From: Meiothermus cerbereus DSM 11376
GTDB lineage: Bacteria; Deinococcota; Deinococci; Deinococcales; Thermaceae
Length of the DNA stretch: 64,000 nucleotides
Direction of reading: 5' to 3'
Assembly (NCBI RefSeq): GCF_000620065.1
Contig: NZ_JHVI01000007.1
Span: forward strand, 95,549-159,548
Numbering within the stretch: position 1 is the first letter of the stretch; each line of letters begins with the position of its first letter. Shown here one piece after another: positions 45,007 to 57,385 of this stretch. The notes beneath the pieces were generated by a model. The model worked only from the letters and a program-made list of their open reading frames with translations. It did no database searches and was not told the DNA's origin. The position numbers were made by a program, and so were the translations under genes.

Positions 45007-45423
45007 CTAAAACAGCTTCTGGGCGGCTCGAGCCAGCTCAAAACCCCGCTTATCCCGGTTGGTGCAGCGCAGGCGGGCCGGGGTTACTTCGCAGCGGAAA
45101 CCGCCCTCGCTCCAGACCTTGCCATAGGCCAGCACGGGCAAGCGGGGGTCGGCCACAGTATCGCCTACGCAAAGCCGCTGGGCTTTACCCCGTTCGCCTA
45201 GGCCAAAGGCGTTGCCCCAGTCGAGTTGGCAGTCTTTGGGTTTGGCCGGAAGGCGGGCCTGGTTTTTGAGCAGGTCGCAGCGCAGCACCGCCTCCTGGGT
45301 GAGCCGGTCGGCATAGGCAAAGCAGTGGATGTTGCCCGAAGGGGTTTTGAAGCCCCCCAGCTCAAAGTAGCCCTGGGCCAGGCCGACAGAGAGTAAAAAA
45401 GCCAGAACAATCCATCTTTTCAC
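45007..45423 (-). CDS. Secreted DUF6636-like protein
   Basis: 138 aa with signal MKRWIVLAFLLSVGLAQG. The mature start FELGGFKTPSGNIHCFAYADR is the TPSGNIxC pattern of small secreted DUF6636-type proteins, with four cysteines that may pair (GNIHC, LRCD, KDCQ, RLC, FRC, LRC). No enzymatic motif. It is third and last in a minus-strand operon of secreted proteins (46450-45007), three bases after the previous gene. Its 3' end is at the breakpoint of the integrase relic. Confidence 0.75.
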   Translation of the reverse strand: MKRWIVLAFLLSVGLAQGYFELGGFKTPSGNIHCFAYADRLTQEAVLRCDLLKNQARLPAKPKDCQLDWGNAFGLGERGKAQRLCVGDTVADPRLPVLAYGKVWSEGGFRCEVTPARLRCTNRDKRGFELARAAQKLF

Positions 45424-45425
45424 GT

Positions 45426-45866
45426 TTATCTCCGGATGCGGAAGGAGTCCAGCATGGGTTTGATCAGGGGGTCGTAGGTGGCTTTTTGCGAAAGGGGGTA
45501 CTCGAGGTAGAGGGTGTAAAACACCCCGTTCTCGAGCCTCTTGTACTCGTAGATTACCGTATCGCCGTCCAGGCCCGATACCACATAGAAGTTGGGTCTG
45601 AGGGTTTTATACTTCACCAGCATCTTTTTCTGGGCCAGCTTATACAAATCGGGCAGCGTAAAAACGTTCACATCCAGCGCCCCCGAGACCACCAGGCGGG
45701 CCGCACCCCGGCGGAACTCCTGCCCGTCGCCGTTTTCGGGCGGCGGCTGGGGAACCATAAAAGCGGGTCGCTGCACACAAAAGTCAAAGCGGGCATTGCA
45801 GTAGGGCAGCCATTGGGGTGCCCCTACGGCCAGCCCGGTAAGCAACAGTACCAGCAGCCAGCGCAT
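45426..45866 (-). CDS. Secreted hypothetical protein
   Basis: 146 aa with a signal peptide (MRWLLVLLLTGLAVGA). The mature part has two cysteines near the N terminus (YCNARFDFCV) and strands ending TYDPLIKPMLDSFRIRR, a pattern of lipocalin-like or PsbP/DUF1795-like stress proteins, but that is not firm. It starts two bases after the peptidoglycan-binding gene and ends two bases before the next, so one operon. Confidence 0.7.
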   Translation of the reverse strand: MRWLLVLLLTGLAVGAPQWLPYCNARFDFCVQRPAFMVPQPPPENGDGQEFRRGAARLVVSGALDVNVFTLPDLYKLAQKKMLVKYKTLRPNFYVVSGLDGDTVIYEYKRLENGVFYTLYLEYPLSQKATYDPLIKPMLDSFRIRR

Positions 45867-45868
45867 AT

Positions 45869-46450
45869 CTACCTTTTTTCAGGGGCAAAGTCGCTGAAGA
45901 GGTTGGCCCAGGTTACACTGTCCACCACCCCATCGGTGCGTACCCTGACTCCGCTTGCGCTGGATAGCCGGCGCTGAAAGGCCACCACCGCAGCCTGGGT
46001 CTTGGGCCCAAAAAACCCATCGGCCTCACCCACCTCGCGGTAGCCGAGCTCGAGCAAACGTTGCTGCAGGGTGCGCACCGAAGTACCTTGCAGGCGGGGG
46101 TTTTGCAGTTGCAAAGGGCGCGAGAACAGGGGGACTTTGAGGCTTCCGCTGTAAAACATGGCTACCCAGGTGTTGGGCCCCACCGTGCCCTTGGGGTCAC
46201 CCTGCACCCCTTCGATCTCCTGGAAGTTGATCACCGCCTGCCAGGTGCGGGGGCCGTAGATACGGTCGAGTTCGCCCACTTCGGGATAGCCGGCATTGAG
46301 CAGGAAGCTCTGCACGCTATAGACGTCCTCACCTTTCAATCGGCTGTTTTGTAGGCTAAGGGGGCGGGCGTAGAAGCTGGCCTGGGCCAGGGCTTGCGGA
46401 AACAGCAAAAGGCCAAGGGCGATGAGCAGAAAGGTGAGATGGTTTCGCAC
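45869..46450 (-). CDS. Secreted protein with two peptidoglycan-binding domains
   Basis: 193 aa: signal MRNHLTFLLIALGLLLFPQALAQ and two PG_binding_1 repeats, DVYSVQSFLLNAGYPEVGELDRIYGPRTWQAVINFQ (about 41-77) and SVRTLQQRLLELGYREVGEADGFFGPKTQAAVVAFQ (about 123-160). It should anchor to murein; no catalytic domain is visible. It is first in a three-gene secreted-protein operon and is divergent from the M23 peptidase gene at 46568, so all may act at the cell wall. Confidence 0.85.
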   Translation of the reverse strand: MRNHLTFLLIALGLLLFPQALAQASFYARPLSLQNSRLKGEDVYSVQSFLLNAGYPEVGELDRIYGPRTWQAVINFQEIEGVQGDPKGTVGPNTWVAMFYSGSLKVPLFSRPLQLQNPRLQGTSVRTLQQRLLELGYREVGEADGFFGPKTQAAVVAFQRRLSSASGVRVRTDGVVDSVTWANLFSDFAPEKR

Positions 46451-46567
46451 GGGTGCTCCTCCTGCCTGAGGTTAGCAAGTCAAAACGTAGACCCAGGTTT
46501 ATTTCAGCGCAAGGTTTGATGCCCCCGCCCCACATTCGCCAAAGAGCAACCCAGGGATAATCGAACT

Positions 46568-50229
<3,662 letters not shown>

Positions 50230-50433
50230 CTATAATTTGTCGAATAGTGCGCCCCACACAGGCAAAAGGTAGGGTTATTGGCAGGCCTCGAGCTGCAATA
50301 AATGCCCTCATGTAAGGCTTAAGGGTTCTTTTTATGCGTTCTGGACAGAGTTATATATTTTGGCTGCAGGGCGCAAGGCTGGTTCTAATTCCGATAAAGG
50401 CGAAATGGGGCCTTTGGCCTGAAGGGGCTGGGG

Positions 50434-51351
50434 TCAGCGCTTGACCGAGCCCACCGCGCTGATGGCGTGTTCGCTCGAGCCCGTGCTCAGGCGCAGGCGC
50501 TTGCCCAGCTCACGCCACCAGACGTAGGCGGGACTATCCAGGCGTTTGATGTGATCGAAGTCGGCTTCCTTGCGCCAGCTTTTCAGGCGCAATAAAAACA
50601 GGTTCAAAAACAGATCGCGGTACTCGGCGCTGGTGCGCTCCATATGGAAATGAAAACGCACCCCACGATGTTGCGAAAAAGAAATGATGATGGGCACACC
50701 CTCGGGGCCTTCTACCGGAATTTCCACGGTGCTGTCGGAGAAGGTCGAGGCGGTAAACTCGTATTCTTCTTGAATCATGCCCAGCTCGAGCAGAATCAGG
50801 GCGAAAGCCCGCACCTCCAGGCCGTTAATCTCGCGGTAGATGCGGTCGAAAAGATCATAGGTAGGGCTGTAGTGAAACTGCTCCCCCGGCTCCTGGGCCC
50901 ACCACATCGCGTACTGGCCTTTGGGTGCGCTCAAGGAGGCCTGGATAAAAAGCCGGTCGCGGTAGGTAACTGGCTCGAGGGTTTCGGGATAGATAGCCAG
51001 CAGGTCGTCGGTGCTGTAGTAGATGGGCCGGATGCGCCCCCAGCGTTGGGCCAGCTCGTAAACCGCCACATAATGGGCAGCGGCTTTTTCGTCTGCTACG
51101 GGATAAAAAAACAGGTCGTACTCGCCATCATCGGCCCGCACCCGCAAGGGAATTTCCAACACCCCCTCGCGGGTCAGGCGCAGCACATCGGCCTCCAGCA
51201 CCTGGATGCCCGATTTACGGAACAGGGTCTCTACCGTGGTGGCAAATATCAGGCGATTGGCCGCCTTGACTTCGGGCGCGCTGCTTTTGATGAGGCCCTC
51301 GAGGCAAACCCTGGGCCAGTGGGCCGGTGCATTGGTAAAAAGTTCATGCAT
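50434..51351 (-). CDS. Conserved hypothetical protein
   Basis: 305 aa from the ATG at 51351 (MHELFTNAPAHWPRVCLEGLI); a longer frame to 51468 exists but its extra residues are poor in conserved pattern. No signal peptide; no membrane segment. Alternating helical and strand segments, many aromatic residues (YAMWWAQEPGEQFHYSPTYDLF, RGVRFHFHMERTSAEYRDLFLN). No motif I can name. It stands alone between gyrB and a hairpin-ended repeat. Confidence 0.65.
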   Translation of the reverse strand: MHELFTNAPAHWPRVCLEGLIKSSAPEVKAANRLIFATTVETLFRKSGIQVLEADVLRLTREGVLEIPLRVRADDGEYDLFFYPVADEKAAAHYVAVYELAQRWGRIRPIYYSTDDLLAIYPETLEPVTYRDRLFIQASLSAPKGQYAMWWAQEPGEQFHYSPTYDLFDRIYREINGLEVRAFALILLELGMIQEEYEFTASTFSDSTVEIPVEGPEGVPIIISFSQHRGVRFHFHMERTSAEYRDLFLNLFLLRLKSWRKEADFDHIKRLDSPAYVWWRELGKRLRLSTGSSEHAISAVGSVKR

Positions 51352-51553
51352 AGCAGTTCCCCAAAAGATGCCCCTATCCAAAGCAAAGCCTAGCCTCACC
51401 TGGACAAAAACCCTGTGATATTTGAAAAGCTCGGGCGTTATGTGAAGCCCACGTTTCGTGCGGGTCAAAACCCGCTGGCTACAAAAGCTACTTCTGCTGA
51501 TGCAACGGACAGTAGGCTAACGCCAATGCGCTGAACCCACAAAGGCCCCGCCG

Positions 51554-51660
51554 ATATGAACCCCGCCTGAATCGTTCCGTTGGGGATTGTCAGAGCGCCC
51601 TGGCTTTTCGAGCTGTTGCTACCCGCGCTTCAGGCGGGGGCCCCAAAGAAAGAACAAATC
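51554..51660. repeat. Hairpin-ended repeat, copy 2
   Basis: 107 bp starting ATATGAACCCCGCCTGAA and ending GAACAAATC, with arms CCCCGCCTGAA (from 51561) and TTCAGGCGGGG (from 51630) and a central GTCAGAGC. It pairs with the copy at 14395-14503; the arm change CACC/GGTG to CGCC/GGCG is compensated. The surrounding 51352-51724 region has no recognised gene; CGGGT-CAAA-ACCCG at about 51463 is a small extra hairpin. Confidence 0.7.
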
Positions 51661-51724
51661 AACGGCATTTCTTATGACACATTAACATCCATACCCATCG
51701 GTTCTTAAGTAAATTCTGCCTGGC

Positions 51725-52144
51725 ATGGATATTCCGCTTCCGGTTTACATCATTGGCTTGCGCGGCTTGCTCAACCTTATGGCGCTTTTGCTGATAGGGG
51801 TTTCGCTGCTGTGGAACCTGCCTTTGCTGGTGCGAGAACCCAGCGCCCTGCAACTGCGCTTCTTTAAGCTCACCGCCGGCTTCGCGGTGGTGGCAGTGGT
51901 GGTAGAGCTGCTGGTGCGCACGCTGTTCATGGGCGGCGCGAGCTGGCTGCACGCGGTGTATGGTCTGCTGGCGGCCAGCATTTTGTGGTTCGTGAGCGGC
52001 CTGGGGCCAGGGGGCTGGTTTCGCCAAAGCCTGGAAAAAGTACCCGAGCAGGTGGGGCCTTATTTTTTCTGGGCCAGCCTGGTGGGCCTCTTATTGTGGT
52101 GGCGCTTTATCGAGACCGGGATTGCGCGGGTTCCGACACAATAG
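51725..52144 (+). CDS. Small integral membrane protein
   Basis: 139 aa with four hydrophobic helices (about 8-28, 47-66, 74-92, 112-128), no signal peptide cleavage site, ending FIETGIARVPTQ. A Trp-rich second half. Unknown family. It overlaps the convergent LpxB-related gene by 38 bases at its 3' end. Confidence 0.7.
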   Translation: MDIPLPVYIIGLRGLLNLMALLLIGVSLLWNLPLLVREPSALQLRFFKLTAGFAVVAVVVELLVRTLFMGGASWLHAVYGLLAASILWFVSGLGPGGWFRQSLEKVPEQVGPYFFWASLVGLLLWWRFIETGIARVPTQ

Positions 52145-53273
52145 CCTGGAGGTGCTGGTGTATGTCCAGGGCAATCCGCGCCGCAGCGCCGGGCTCGCCC
52201 ATGGCGGCTTTCCCGGCAGCTCTGGCCCGTTCCCGCCGCTCTTCGGAGGCAAGGAGCTCGAGCACGCCCCGGGCCAGGGCTTCGGGGTTTGGCGCGGTGA
52301 GGGTCAAGGCCTCCCCCAGCAGGCGTTTTTGCACCTCAGCAAACAGCGGGGTGTACTGCGGCCCGCGGGTGGGAAAGCCCACCAACGGCACCCCGTAGCC
52401 CGCCGCCTGCTCGGCTGCCGTCCCGCTGGTGGAGAGGGCCACCCTCGAGCCCAGCAGGGCCGACCTAAAGGCCCGCTGGGTTAGATAAACCACAGTTCCA
52501 TCGGGGTGGCAAAGCTGGTGGGTAACACCCTCGCCTGAACCGGTGGCCTCGAGCTCAAAGCCCTCCAGCCGCAGCCTCTCTAGCGGCAGCCCCGCCCAGG
52601 CCACCACCGGGGTCAGGGCCGTGTCGCGCAGGCGGCGGCAGGCCTCGAGCATTAAAGGCAGGCTCTGGTAGGCATCTTCGCGCGAGCCGGGCAGCAGCAG
52701 CAGATACGGCGGGGGAAGCTCGAGCGGCCCACCGTCCAGGGCGTCCAGCATGGGGTTACCCAGGTAGCAGGCCTGGGGGACGCCTCGAGCCTTCAACCAG
52801 GCCGCCCCTTCGGGCTCGCGGGGGTAGACCCTGGCCGCTCGGCGCATCAGGAGGCGCTCGGTCACGCTGTAGGGGCGTCCTCCCACCCGCAGCGAGGAGC
52901 GGCACTGCATCAAGAAAAGCGGGCGACCCCCAAACACCGCGCCCACCCCCAAAGCGTACACATCCCCCACCACCAGCGTAGCTAGGGCCCTCTGGGCCGC
53001 CATCCGCACCGCCCGGTACTGGGCCCGGCTCATCGAGAACCAGCCAGCCCGGATATCGGCCCAGACCGCCCCCGCACTCTGCAGGGCGAACCCCCCCGAG
53101 GGCAGTTCCTTGCACGGACCCAGCGTGGGGATACCGGCCCGCCGGTAGGCCTGGCCCTGGCCCACCAGCGGCACCGCCCGAACCTCGTAGCCCAGGGCGC
53201 CTAGTTCCTTGGCCAGGGCGGCCCCGATGATGTCCTCGCCGTGGCCATTGGATATCAGAACAACCTGCTTCAT
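52107..53273 (-). CDS. Lipid-A-disaccharide synthase-related glycosyltransferase
   Basis: 388 aa starting KQVVLISNGHGEDIIGAALAKEL, the start of the TIGR03492-like LpxB-related family of cyanobacteria and Thermus. GT-B fold signals: GYEVRAVPLVGQGQAYRRAGI, YLGNPMLDAL, LLLPGSREDAYQSLPLML and SGTAAEQAAGYGVPLVGFP. Not true LpxB, since Thermaceae do not make typical lipid A. A glycolipid or envelope glycan role fits the glycosyltransferases at 54-57 kb. The start overlaps the trpD stop by four bases. Confidence 0.85.
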   Translation of the reverse strand: MKQVVLISNGHGEDIIGAALAKELGALGYEVRAVPLVGQGQAYRRAGIPTLGPCKELPSGGFALQSAGAVWADIRAGWFSMSRAQYRAVRMAAQRALATLVVGDVYALGVGAVFGGRPLFLMQCRSSLRVGGRPYSVTERLLMRRAARVYPREPEGAAWLKARGVPQACYLGNPMLDALDGGPLELPPPYLLLLPGSREDAYQSLPLMLEACRRLRDTALTPVVAWAGLPLERLRLEGFELEATGSGEGVTHQLCHPDGTVVYLTQRAFRSALLGSRVALSTSGTAAEQAAGYGVPLVGFPTRGPQYTPLFAEVQKRLLGEALTLTAPNPEALARGVLELLASEERRERARAAGKAAMGEPGAAARIALDIHQHLQAIVSEPAQSRSR

Positions 53274-54439
53274 GCTTGGGTAAGCCGAACCAGGCGCTCC
53301 AGCACCTCCAGCCCTGCCCCTTCATCCAGCAGTTGCTGGGCCAGCCGAACCCCCTCGGCCACGCTTTCTACCTGGCCTGCCAGGTAAAATGCTGCCCCGG
53401 CGTTCAAAGCCACCGCATCGCGCTTGGGCCCCCGCTGCTGGCCGCCCAAAATGGCCCGTGCCTCAAGCGCGTTCTCGGCTGCACTTCCGCCACCAATCGC
53501 CTGGTAGGGGGCAGGCTGCAACCCCACCTCTTCGGGCCGCAGGGTGTAGGTGCGAATCTGGCCGTCCCTCAACTCGGCCACCACATTTTCGCCCAGGGCC
53601 AGCTCGTCGATGGCCTCCAGGTGAACAGCGGCCTTGGCCGTCTGTCCCGATAGGGGATCGTCCTCCAGGTGAACAGCGGCGCCAGCCGTCTGTCCCGATA
53701 GGGGAGCGTCCGCTCGGTGAACAGCGGCGTCAGCCGTCTGTCCCGATAGGGGAGCGTCCGCAAAGCCCTCCGTCCGCACCATCCGGCCATGCACCACCAG
53801 CGCCCGGCGGCTGCCCAGGTCACGCAAGACCCGGGCAAAAGGTTCCACCAGCCCTGGGCTGCTTACCCCCACCAGGTTCAGGCTGGCAAAGGCCGGGTTG
53901 GTCAGGGGGCCCAGCAGGTTGAACACCGTACGCACCCCCAGCTCGGCCCGCACCGGGGCCACATAGCGCATGGCCGGATGGTGGCTGCGGGCAAACAAAA
54001 AGCCCAGGCCCACTGTCTCGATAGCCTCGGCCACCTTGGCCGGGGGAATATCAATGCGGATGCCCAGGGCCTCAATCAAATCGAACGAGCCGGACTTGGA
54101 GGAGGCCGCCCGGTTGCCGTGCTTGGCTACCGCCACCCCGCCCGCGGCCACCACAAAGCAGGTGGTGGTGGAGATATTAAAGGCCTCGGGGGCCACCCCT
54201 CCGGTGCCCACGATGTCCAGCAGGGGCTGGCGGCGGGTTTCCACCCGCACCGCGGCCTCGCGCATTCCGGCTGCGAAGCCGGCAATTTCCTCGGGGGTTT
54301 CGCCCCTTGTACGCAGGGCCATCAGTACCCCGGCGGTCTGCACCGGGGTCAGGTCGCCGGCCATAATCCGCTTCATCAGGGCATGGGCTTCGGCCTGGGA
54401 TAAGGGCTCGGCCAGAAGGGCTTTTTTAAGTTCGTCCAC
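53270..54439 (-). CDS. trpD: Anthranilate phosphoribosyltransferase with in-frame repeat insertion
   Basis: Second step of tryptophan synthesis, joining anthranilate to PRPP. 389 aa, about 45 longer than usual. Motifs: DIVGTGG (75-81, PRPP), KHGNRAASSKSGS (106-118), NLLGPLTNP (174-182). The extra length is three 16-residue repeats (227-274: ADAPLSGQTADAAVHR and relatives) placed between the VVHGRMVRTEG strand and IDELAL. In the family the DE pair here is part of the Mg-PRPP contact, so the insert borders the active site. Its 48-bp DNA unit is related to that in copA but in opposite orientation. trpE/trpG lie separately at 58-60 kb. Confidence 0.93.
   Translation of the reverse strand: MDELKKALLAEPLSQAEAHALMKRIMAGDLTPVQTAGVLMALRTRGETPEEIAGFAAGMREAAVRVETRRQPLLDIVGTGGVAPEAFNISTTTCFVVAAGGVAVAKHGNRAASSKSGSFDLIEALGIRIDIPPAKVAEAIETVGLGFLFARSHHPAMRYVAPVRAELGVRTVFNLLGPLTNPAFASLNLVGVSSPGLVEPFARVLRDLGSRRALVVHGRMVRTEGFADAPLSGQTADAAVHRADAPLSGQTAGAAVHLEDDPLSGQTAKAAVHLEAIDELALGENVVAELRDGQIRTYTLRPEEVGLQPAPYQAIGGGSAAENALEARAILGGQQRGPKRDAVALNAGAAFYLAGQVESVAEGVRLAQQLLDEGAGLEVLERLVRLTQA
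53616..53759. repeat. Three 48-bp tandem repeats inside trpD
   Basis: On the minus strand, units begin GGACG... at 53759, 53711 and 53663; plus-strand periodicity is 48 (GTGAACAG at 53621, 53669, 53717). The core (TCCC-N-GGGACAGACGGC-N-GCCGCTGTTCACC) matches the copA repeats. The stem ACAG-A-CGGC / GCCG-CTGT is kept in all three while the 4-base loop varies (TGAC, TGGC, CAAG). Confidence 0.92.
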
Positions 54440-54473
54440 GTTTCCTCCAGAGCTTTATTGAAAGAGTCTAAAC

Positions 54474-55325
54474 CTAGAGCGGGAGCTGCCAGCCCCGCCG
54501 GAGGCCCCGCCAGAGGGCCCCCACCTTGTCGAAACGGCCCCGCAGGCTGTACTCGGCCAGCCAAAAAAGGGTGTACCCGGCCACCGCCAGCCTGGGCCAG
54601 GGGGCGTGCTTGCGAAACAGCCGCACGTTGTAGGCGGCGAAGTTTTCGTCGGCCTGCAGGCTTCCATGCCAGGAGGTGCCGCCTTTATGCCGCACCCGGG
54701 CCTGTGGGGCCACCGCCAGCAGGAACCCCGCTTTGCGCAGGCGCAGGCCGTAGTCGCAGTCCTCGCCGTACATGAAAAACCCCTCGTCCAGCAGGCCCAC
54801 CTGCTCCAGCGCCCTCCGGCGCACCAGCAGGCTGGCCCCGCTGATATAGGAGAGCCGCGCTGCCTGGCGGGGGTGGGTCAGCAGGCGGATGAGCCCCCAG
54901 AAGAGCACCACCTCGCCCCCACCCCAGGCCTGTACCTGCTGGGGGTTGTCCATATCCAATAGCACCGAACCCACCGCACCGATGCGGGGGTCTTGCTCGG
55001 CCAGGCCCACCATGGCCGAGAGGGCCTCTGGCTCGGGGATGGTATCGGGGTTCAACAGCCAGACGTAGTCGGCCCCTTCGGCCAGGGCCTGGCGGAGGCC
55101 TACGTTGTTGCCGCCCGCAAAGCCCAGATTGCGCTTTAGCTCCACGATCTCTAACCCTGGATAGGCCGCCCGCAGCTGGGCCACGGCATCGTTGTCGGAG
55201 GCGTTGTCCAGCACCAGTAGGCGGTAATTGGGGTACTCGAGCCGCTCCAAGGCCTTCAGGCATAGCAGCGTATCGCGCCAGGCCCGGTAGTTGAGCACCA
55301 GGATATAGACCAGCGGTTCAGCCAC
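54474..55325 (-). CDS. Family 2 glycosyltransferase (rhamnosyl-like)
   Basis: 283 aa, GT-A fold: LVYILVLNYRAWRDTLLCLKALE, LDNASDNDAVAQL, ELKRNLGFAGGNNVGLRQAL, the nucleotide-sugar DxD in YVWLLNPDTI (near 93), and GEDCDYGLRLRKAGF (acceptor-side acidic motif). The C-terminal 60 residues are amphipathic-hydrophobic (LAVAGYTLFWLAEYSL). Similar to wbbL-type rhamnosyltransferases. Overlaps the next gene by eight bases. Confidence 0.88.
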   Translation of the reverse strand: MAEPLVYILVLNYRAWRDTLLCLKALERLEYPNYRLLVLDNASDNDAVAQLRAAYPGLEIVELKRNLGFAGGNNVGLRQALAEGADYVWLLNPDTIPEPEALSAMVGLAEQDPRIGAVGSVLLDMDNPQQVQAWGGGEVVLFWGLIRLLTHPRQAARLSYISGASLLVRRRALEQVGLLDEGFFMYGEDCDYGLRLRKAGFLLAVAPQARVRHKGGTSWHGSLQADENFAAYNVRLFRKHAPWPRLAVAGYTLFWLAEYSLRGRFDKVGALWRGLRRGWQLPL

Positions 55326-56205
55326 CCTGGCCCTCCAACAGTCCCTGGGTATAGGCGGCCTCGAGTAAAAATCGGTAGATCGCGAAAGCCCCTGCCCCTT
55401 GCTCCCAGTCGCGCTGCTTTAGGAACGACTCGGCCCTGGCCCAGGGGTAGGCCCAGCGCTTGTAGGCCCGCGAAAGGGGGTGTACACCCGTCCAGAAGGC
55501 CACCTGCACACTGGGATGAAGGCGGTAAAACTCCCAGGCCACCCGCCCCATGCTGCGCGCCTTGGCCAGCATGGTGTCCAAATCTACTCGATCTTCATGT
55601 GCAGCGCGGGCTCCTGCCACCAGGCGTGGCCGCACCCCTTTGCGCCAGAGCCGCCAGCCCAGCTCGTGCTCCTCCCAACCATAGCCCCTAAAAGGCGCAA
55701 AGGCCTCGGCCAGCTTTAGCGGCAAAGAAAGGCTGGTGAACCAGAACCCGCCCCAGCCCAAAGGGGCGCCATCGGCCTTACCCCGCACCCCCGCTTCGGC
55801 CCTTGCGCGCCAGAAACGGGTGAAGGGGGTGTGCCCCAGGGCCTCGGGAACGTAGGTGCGGCTGACCCCGGCGGCCCCTTTGTAGCGCTGGTGCAGGCCC
55901 AGGTGGGCCCGCAAGAACCCGGCTTCGGGCACTACGTCGTCGTCGTTGAAGAGCACGTAGCGGCCCTGGGCCTGGGCCAGCCCCGCATTGCGGGCCGCCG
56001 CCAGCCCCGCATTGGGCTGGCGCAGCACCCGTAGGCGGGGGTCGCGAAACCCGGCCAGCACCTCGGGGGTGGGGTCGCTGGAGCCGTCGTCTACCACGAT
56101 CAGCTCAAAGGAAACCCCCTCCTGGGCCAGAAAGGCCTGCACGGTGCGGGCCAGCAGCTGGGCCCGGTTGAAGGTGGGAATCACGACGCTGAAGGTGGGT
56201 TCCAT
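55318..56205 (-). CDS. Family 2 glycosyltransferase
   Basis: 295 aa from ATG 56205 (MEPTFSVVIPTFNRAQLLAR), the expected GT2 start; a longer frame exists. Motifs: ELIVVDDGSSDPTPEV, NAGLAAARNAGLAQAQGRYVLFNDDDVVP (DDD sugar-nucleotide/metal site) and GWEEHELGWRLWRKGV. Acceptor unknown. Its start overlaps the end of the next GT2 gene by 25 bases. Confidence 0.88.
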   Translation of the reverse strand: MEPTFSVVIPTFNRAQLLARTVQAFLAQEGVSFELIVVDDGSSDPTPEVLAGFRDPRLRVLRQPNAGLAAARNAGLAQAQGRYVLFNDDDVVPEAGFLRAHLGLHQRYKGAAGVSRTYVPEALGHTPFTRFWRARAEAGVRGKADGAPLGWGGFWFTSLSLPLKLAEAFAPFRGYGWEEHELGWRLWRKGVRPRLVAGARAAHEDRVDLDTMLAKARSMGRVAWEFYRLHPSVQVAFWTGVHPLSRAYKRWAYPWARAESFLKQRDWEQGAGAFAIYRFLLEAAYTQGLLEGQGG

Positions 56206-56996
56206 GCTTCCGAAGCCCCCCAGGCATAGGCCAGCTCGTAATCGCCCCGTGGCCCCCAAAGGCCTTTAAAGGAAGGAAGCAGGGCCAGTTTCAAGGCCAC
56301 CAGGGCCGGGTGCACCCCCAGGGCCCAGGCGATTCGGGGGTCGTTGTGTTTTTTCCACACCCGCACATGGGCCGCGCCCGCCTGGCGGGCCTTTTCCATG
56401 GCCTTGCTGCGGTAATCAAAAGCCTCGTGCAGCGCGAGTGCCTCCCGCACAAACACCAGCCGCGCCCCGGCTTTCATCAGGCGGTACCCCAGGTCGGGGT
56501 CCTCGCCGCCGTAGCTGCTGAAGCTTGGGTCGTAACCACCCACCTCGTCGAACAGGGCTTTGGGCATAGAGGTGTTGTTGCCGGTGATGTTCCACCAGAA
56601 AACCCTGGGCCCCTTCAGCTCAGCCGCCCCGCTGCCGCGCAGCTCGAGGGGCAGCTCCAGGCGTCCTACGGCCACCGTGCGCGGCTTTTGCTGCGCTTTT
56701 TGGTGCGCCTCAATCCAGCCAGGCTGGGGTATCACATCGTCGTCGGAAAAGAGCAGGATATCGCCCCTGGCGATTTCGGCCCCCCGGTTGCGGGCCCCGG
56801 CGGCACCCAGGCCCGGGGTCTGGATCAGCTCGAGCGGGTAGGGGGGTTGGTAGGTTTGCAAAAAATCTACAGTATCGTCGCTGCAGCCATCGGCCACCAC
56901 AACGACCTCGAACTCACCTTGCTGTGTTTCCAGAGCGCGCAGCTTCTTTTCCAGCAAGCCGCGGCGGTTGTGGGTGGGCACAATTACCGAAATCAT
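56181..56996 (-). CDS. Family 2 glycosyltransferase
   Basis: 271 aa, MISVIVPTHNRRGLLEKKLRAL, VVVADGCSDDTVDFLQT, LGAAGARNRGAEIARGDILLFSDDDVIP (metal DDD) and YGGEDPDLGYRLMKAGARL (ED motif). First of three overlapping GT2 genes on the minus strand, likely decorating a cell-surface glycan together with the LpxB-related enzyme. It overlaps the vapC stop by four bases. Confidence 0.88.
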   Translation of the reverse strand: MISVIVPTHNRRGLLEKKLRALETQQGEFEVVVVADGCSDDTVDFLQTYQPPYPLELIQTPGLGAAGARNRGAEIARGDILLFSDDDVIPQPGWIEAHQKAQQKPRTVAVGRLELPLELRGSGAAELKGPRVFWWNITGNNTSMPKALFDEVGGYDPSFSSYGGEDPDLGYRLMKAGARLVFVREALALHEAFDYRSKAMEKARQAGAAHVRVWKKHNDPRIAWALGVHPALVALKLALLPSFKGLWGPRGDYELAYAWGASEAWNPPSAS

Positions 56997-57385
56997 GCGT
57001 GCTCCCAGTCTTCCAGCCGTAGGCCAGCGATGCGGGCAAACTCACGCTGGTTGCGCGAGACCAGTACCAGATCGTGGGCCTTGGCGATGGCCGCTATCCA
57101 TAGGTCGTTGGGGCCAATCGGTGCACCCTGGCGCTCGAGATCGGCCCGAATCATCCCGTACACCCCAGCCACCACCGCATCCACTCCGAAGTAGGGAATT
57201 TCGTCGCGGATAATCTCCACCCGCCGGAGGTTGGCCTCCACCCGCTGGCTCTTGCGGGCCCCGTAATATAGCTCCCCCAAGGTGATGCTGCTTATACAAA
57301 TCTGGGGCTCGGCCTGGATGCGCTCGACCAAAGCAGGAACCCCTTTCAGATAGCCAATCCAGACATTGGTGTCCAGCAGGTACAT
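56993..57385 (-). CDS. vapC: PIN-domain toxin VapC
   Basis: 130 aa from ATG 57385 (GTG 57388 is possible). PIN ribonuclease with the acidic quartet: Asp in MYLLDTNVWIGYL, Glu in SITLGELYYGARKS, Asp in GPNDLWIAAIAKAHDLVLVSRN and the later Asn/Glu in REFARI. It cleaves tRNA or rRNA when unblocked. It shares a TGATG overlap with vapB. Confidence 0.9.
   Translation of the reverse strand: MYLLDTNVWIGYLKGVPALVERIQAEPQICISSITLGELYYGARKSQRVEANLRRVEIIRDEIPYFGVDAVVAGVYGMIRADLERQGAPIGPNDLWIAAIAKAHDLVLVSRNQREFARIAGLRLEDWEHA

Noticed and set aside
45004..45269. Continuation of the integrase frame beyond 45004.
   Set aside because: From here the frame is antisense to the secreted DUF6636-like gene and has no recombinase motif.
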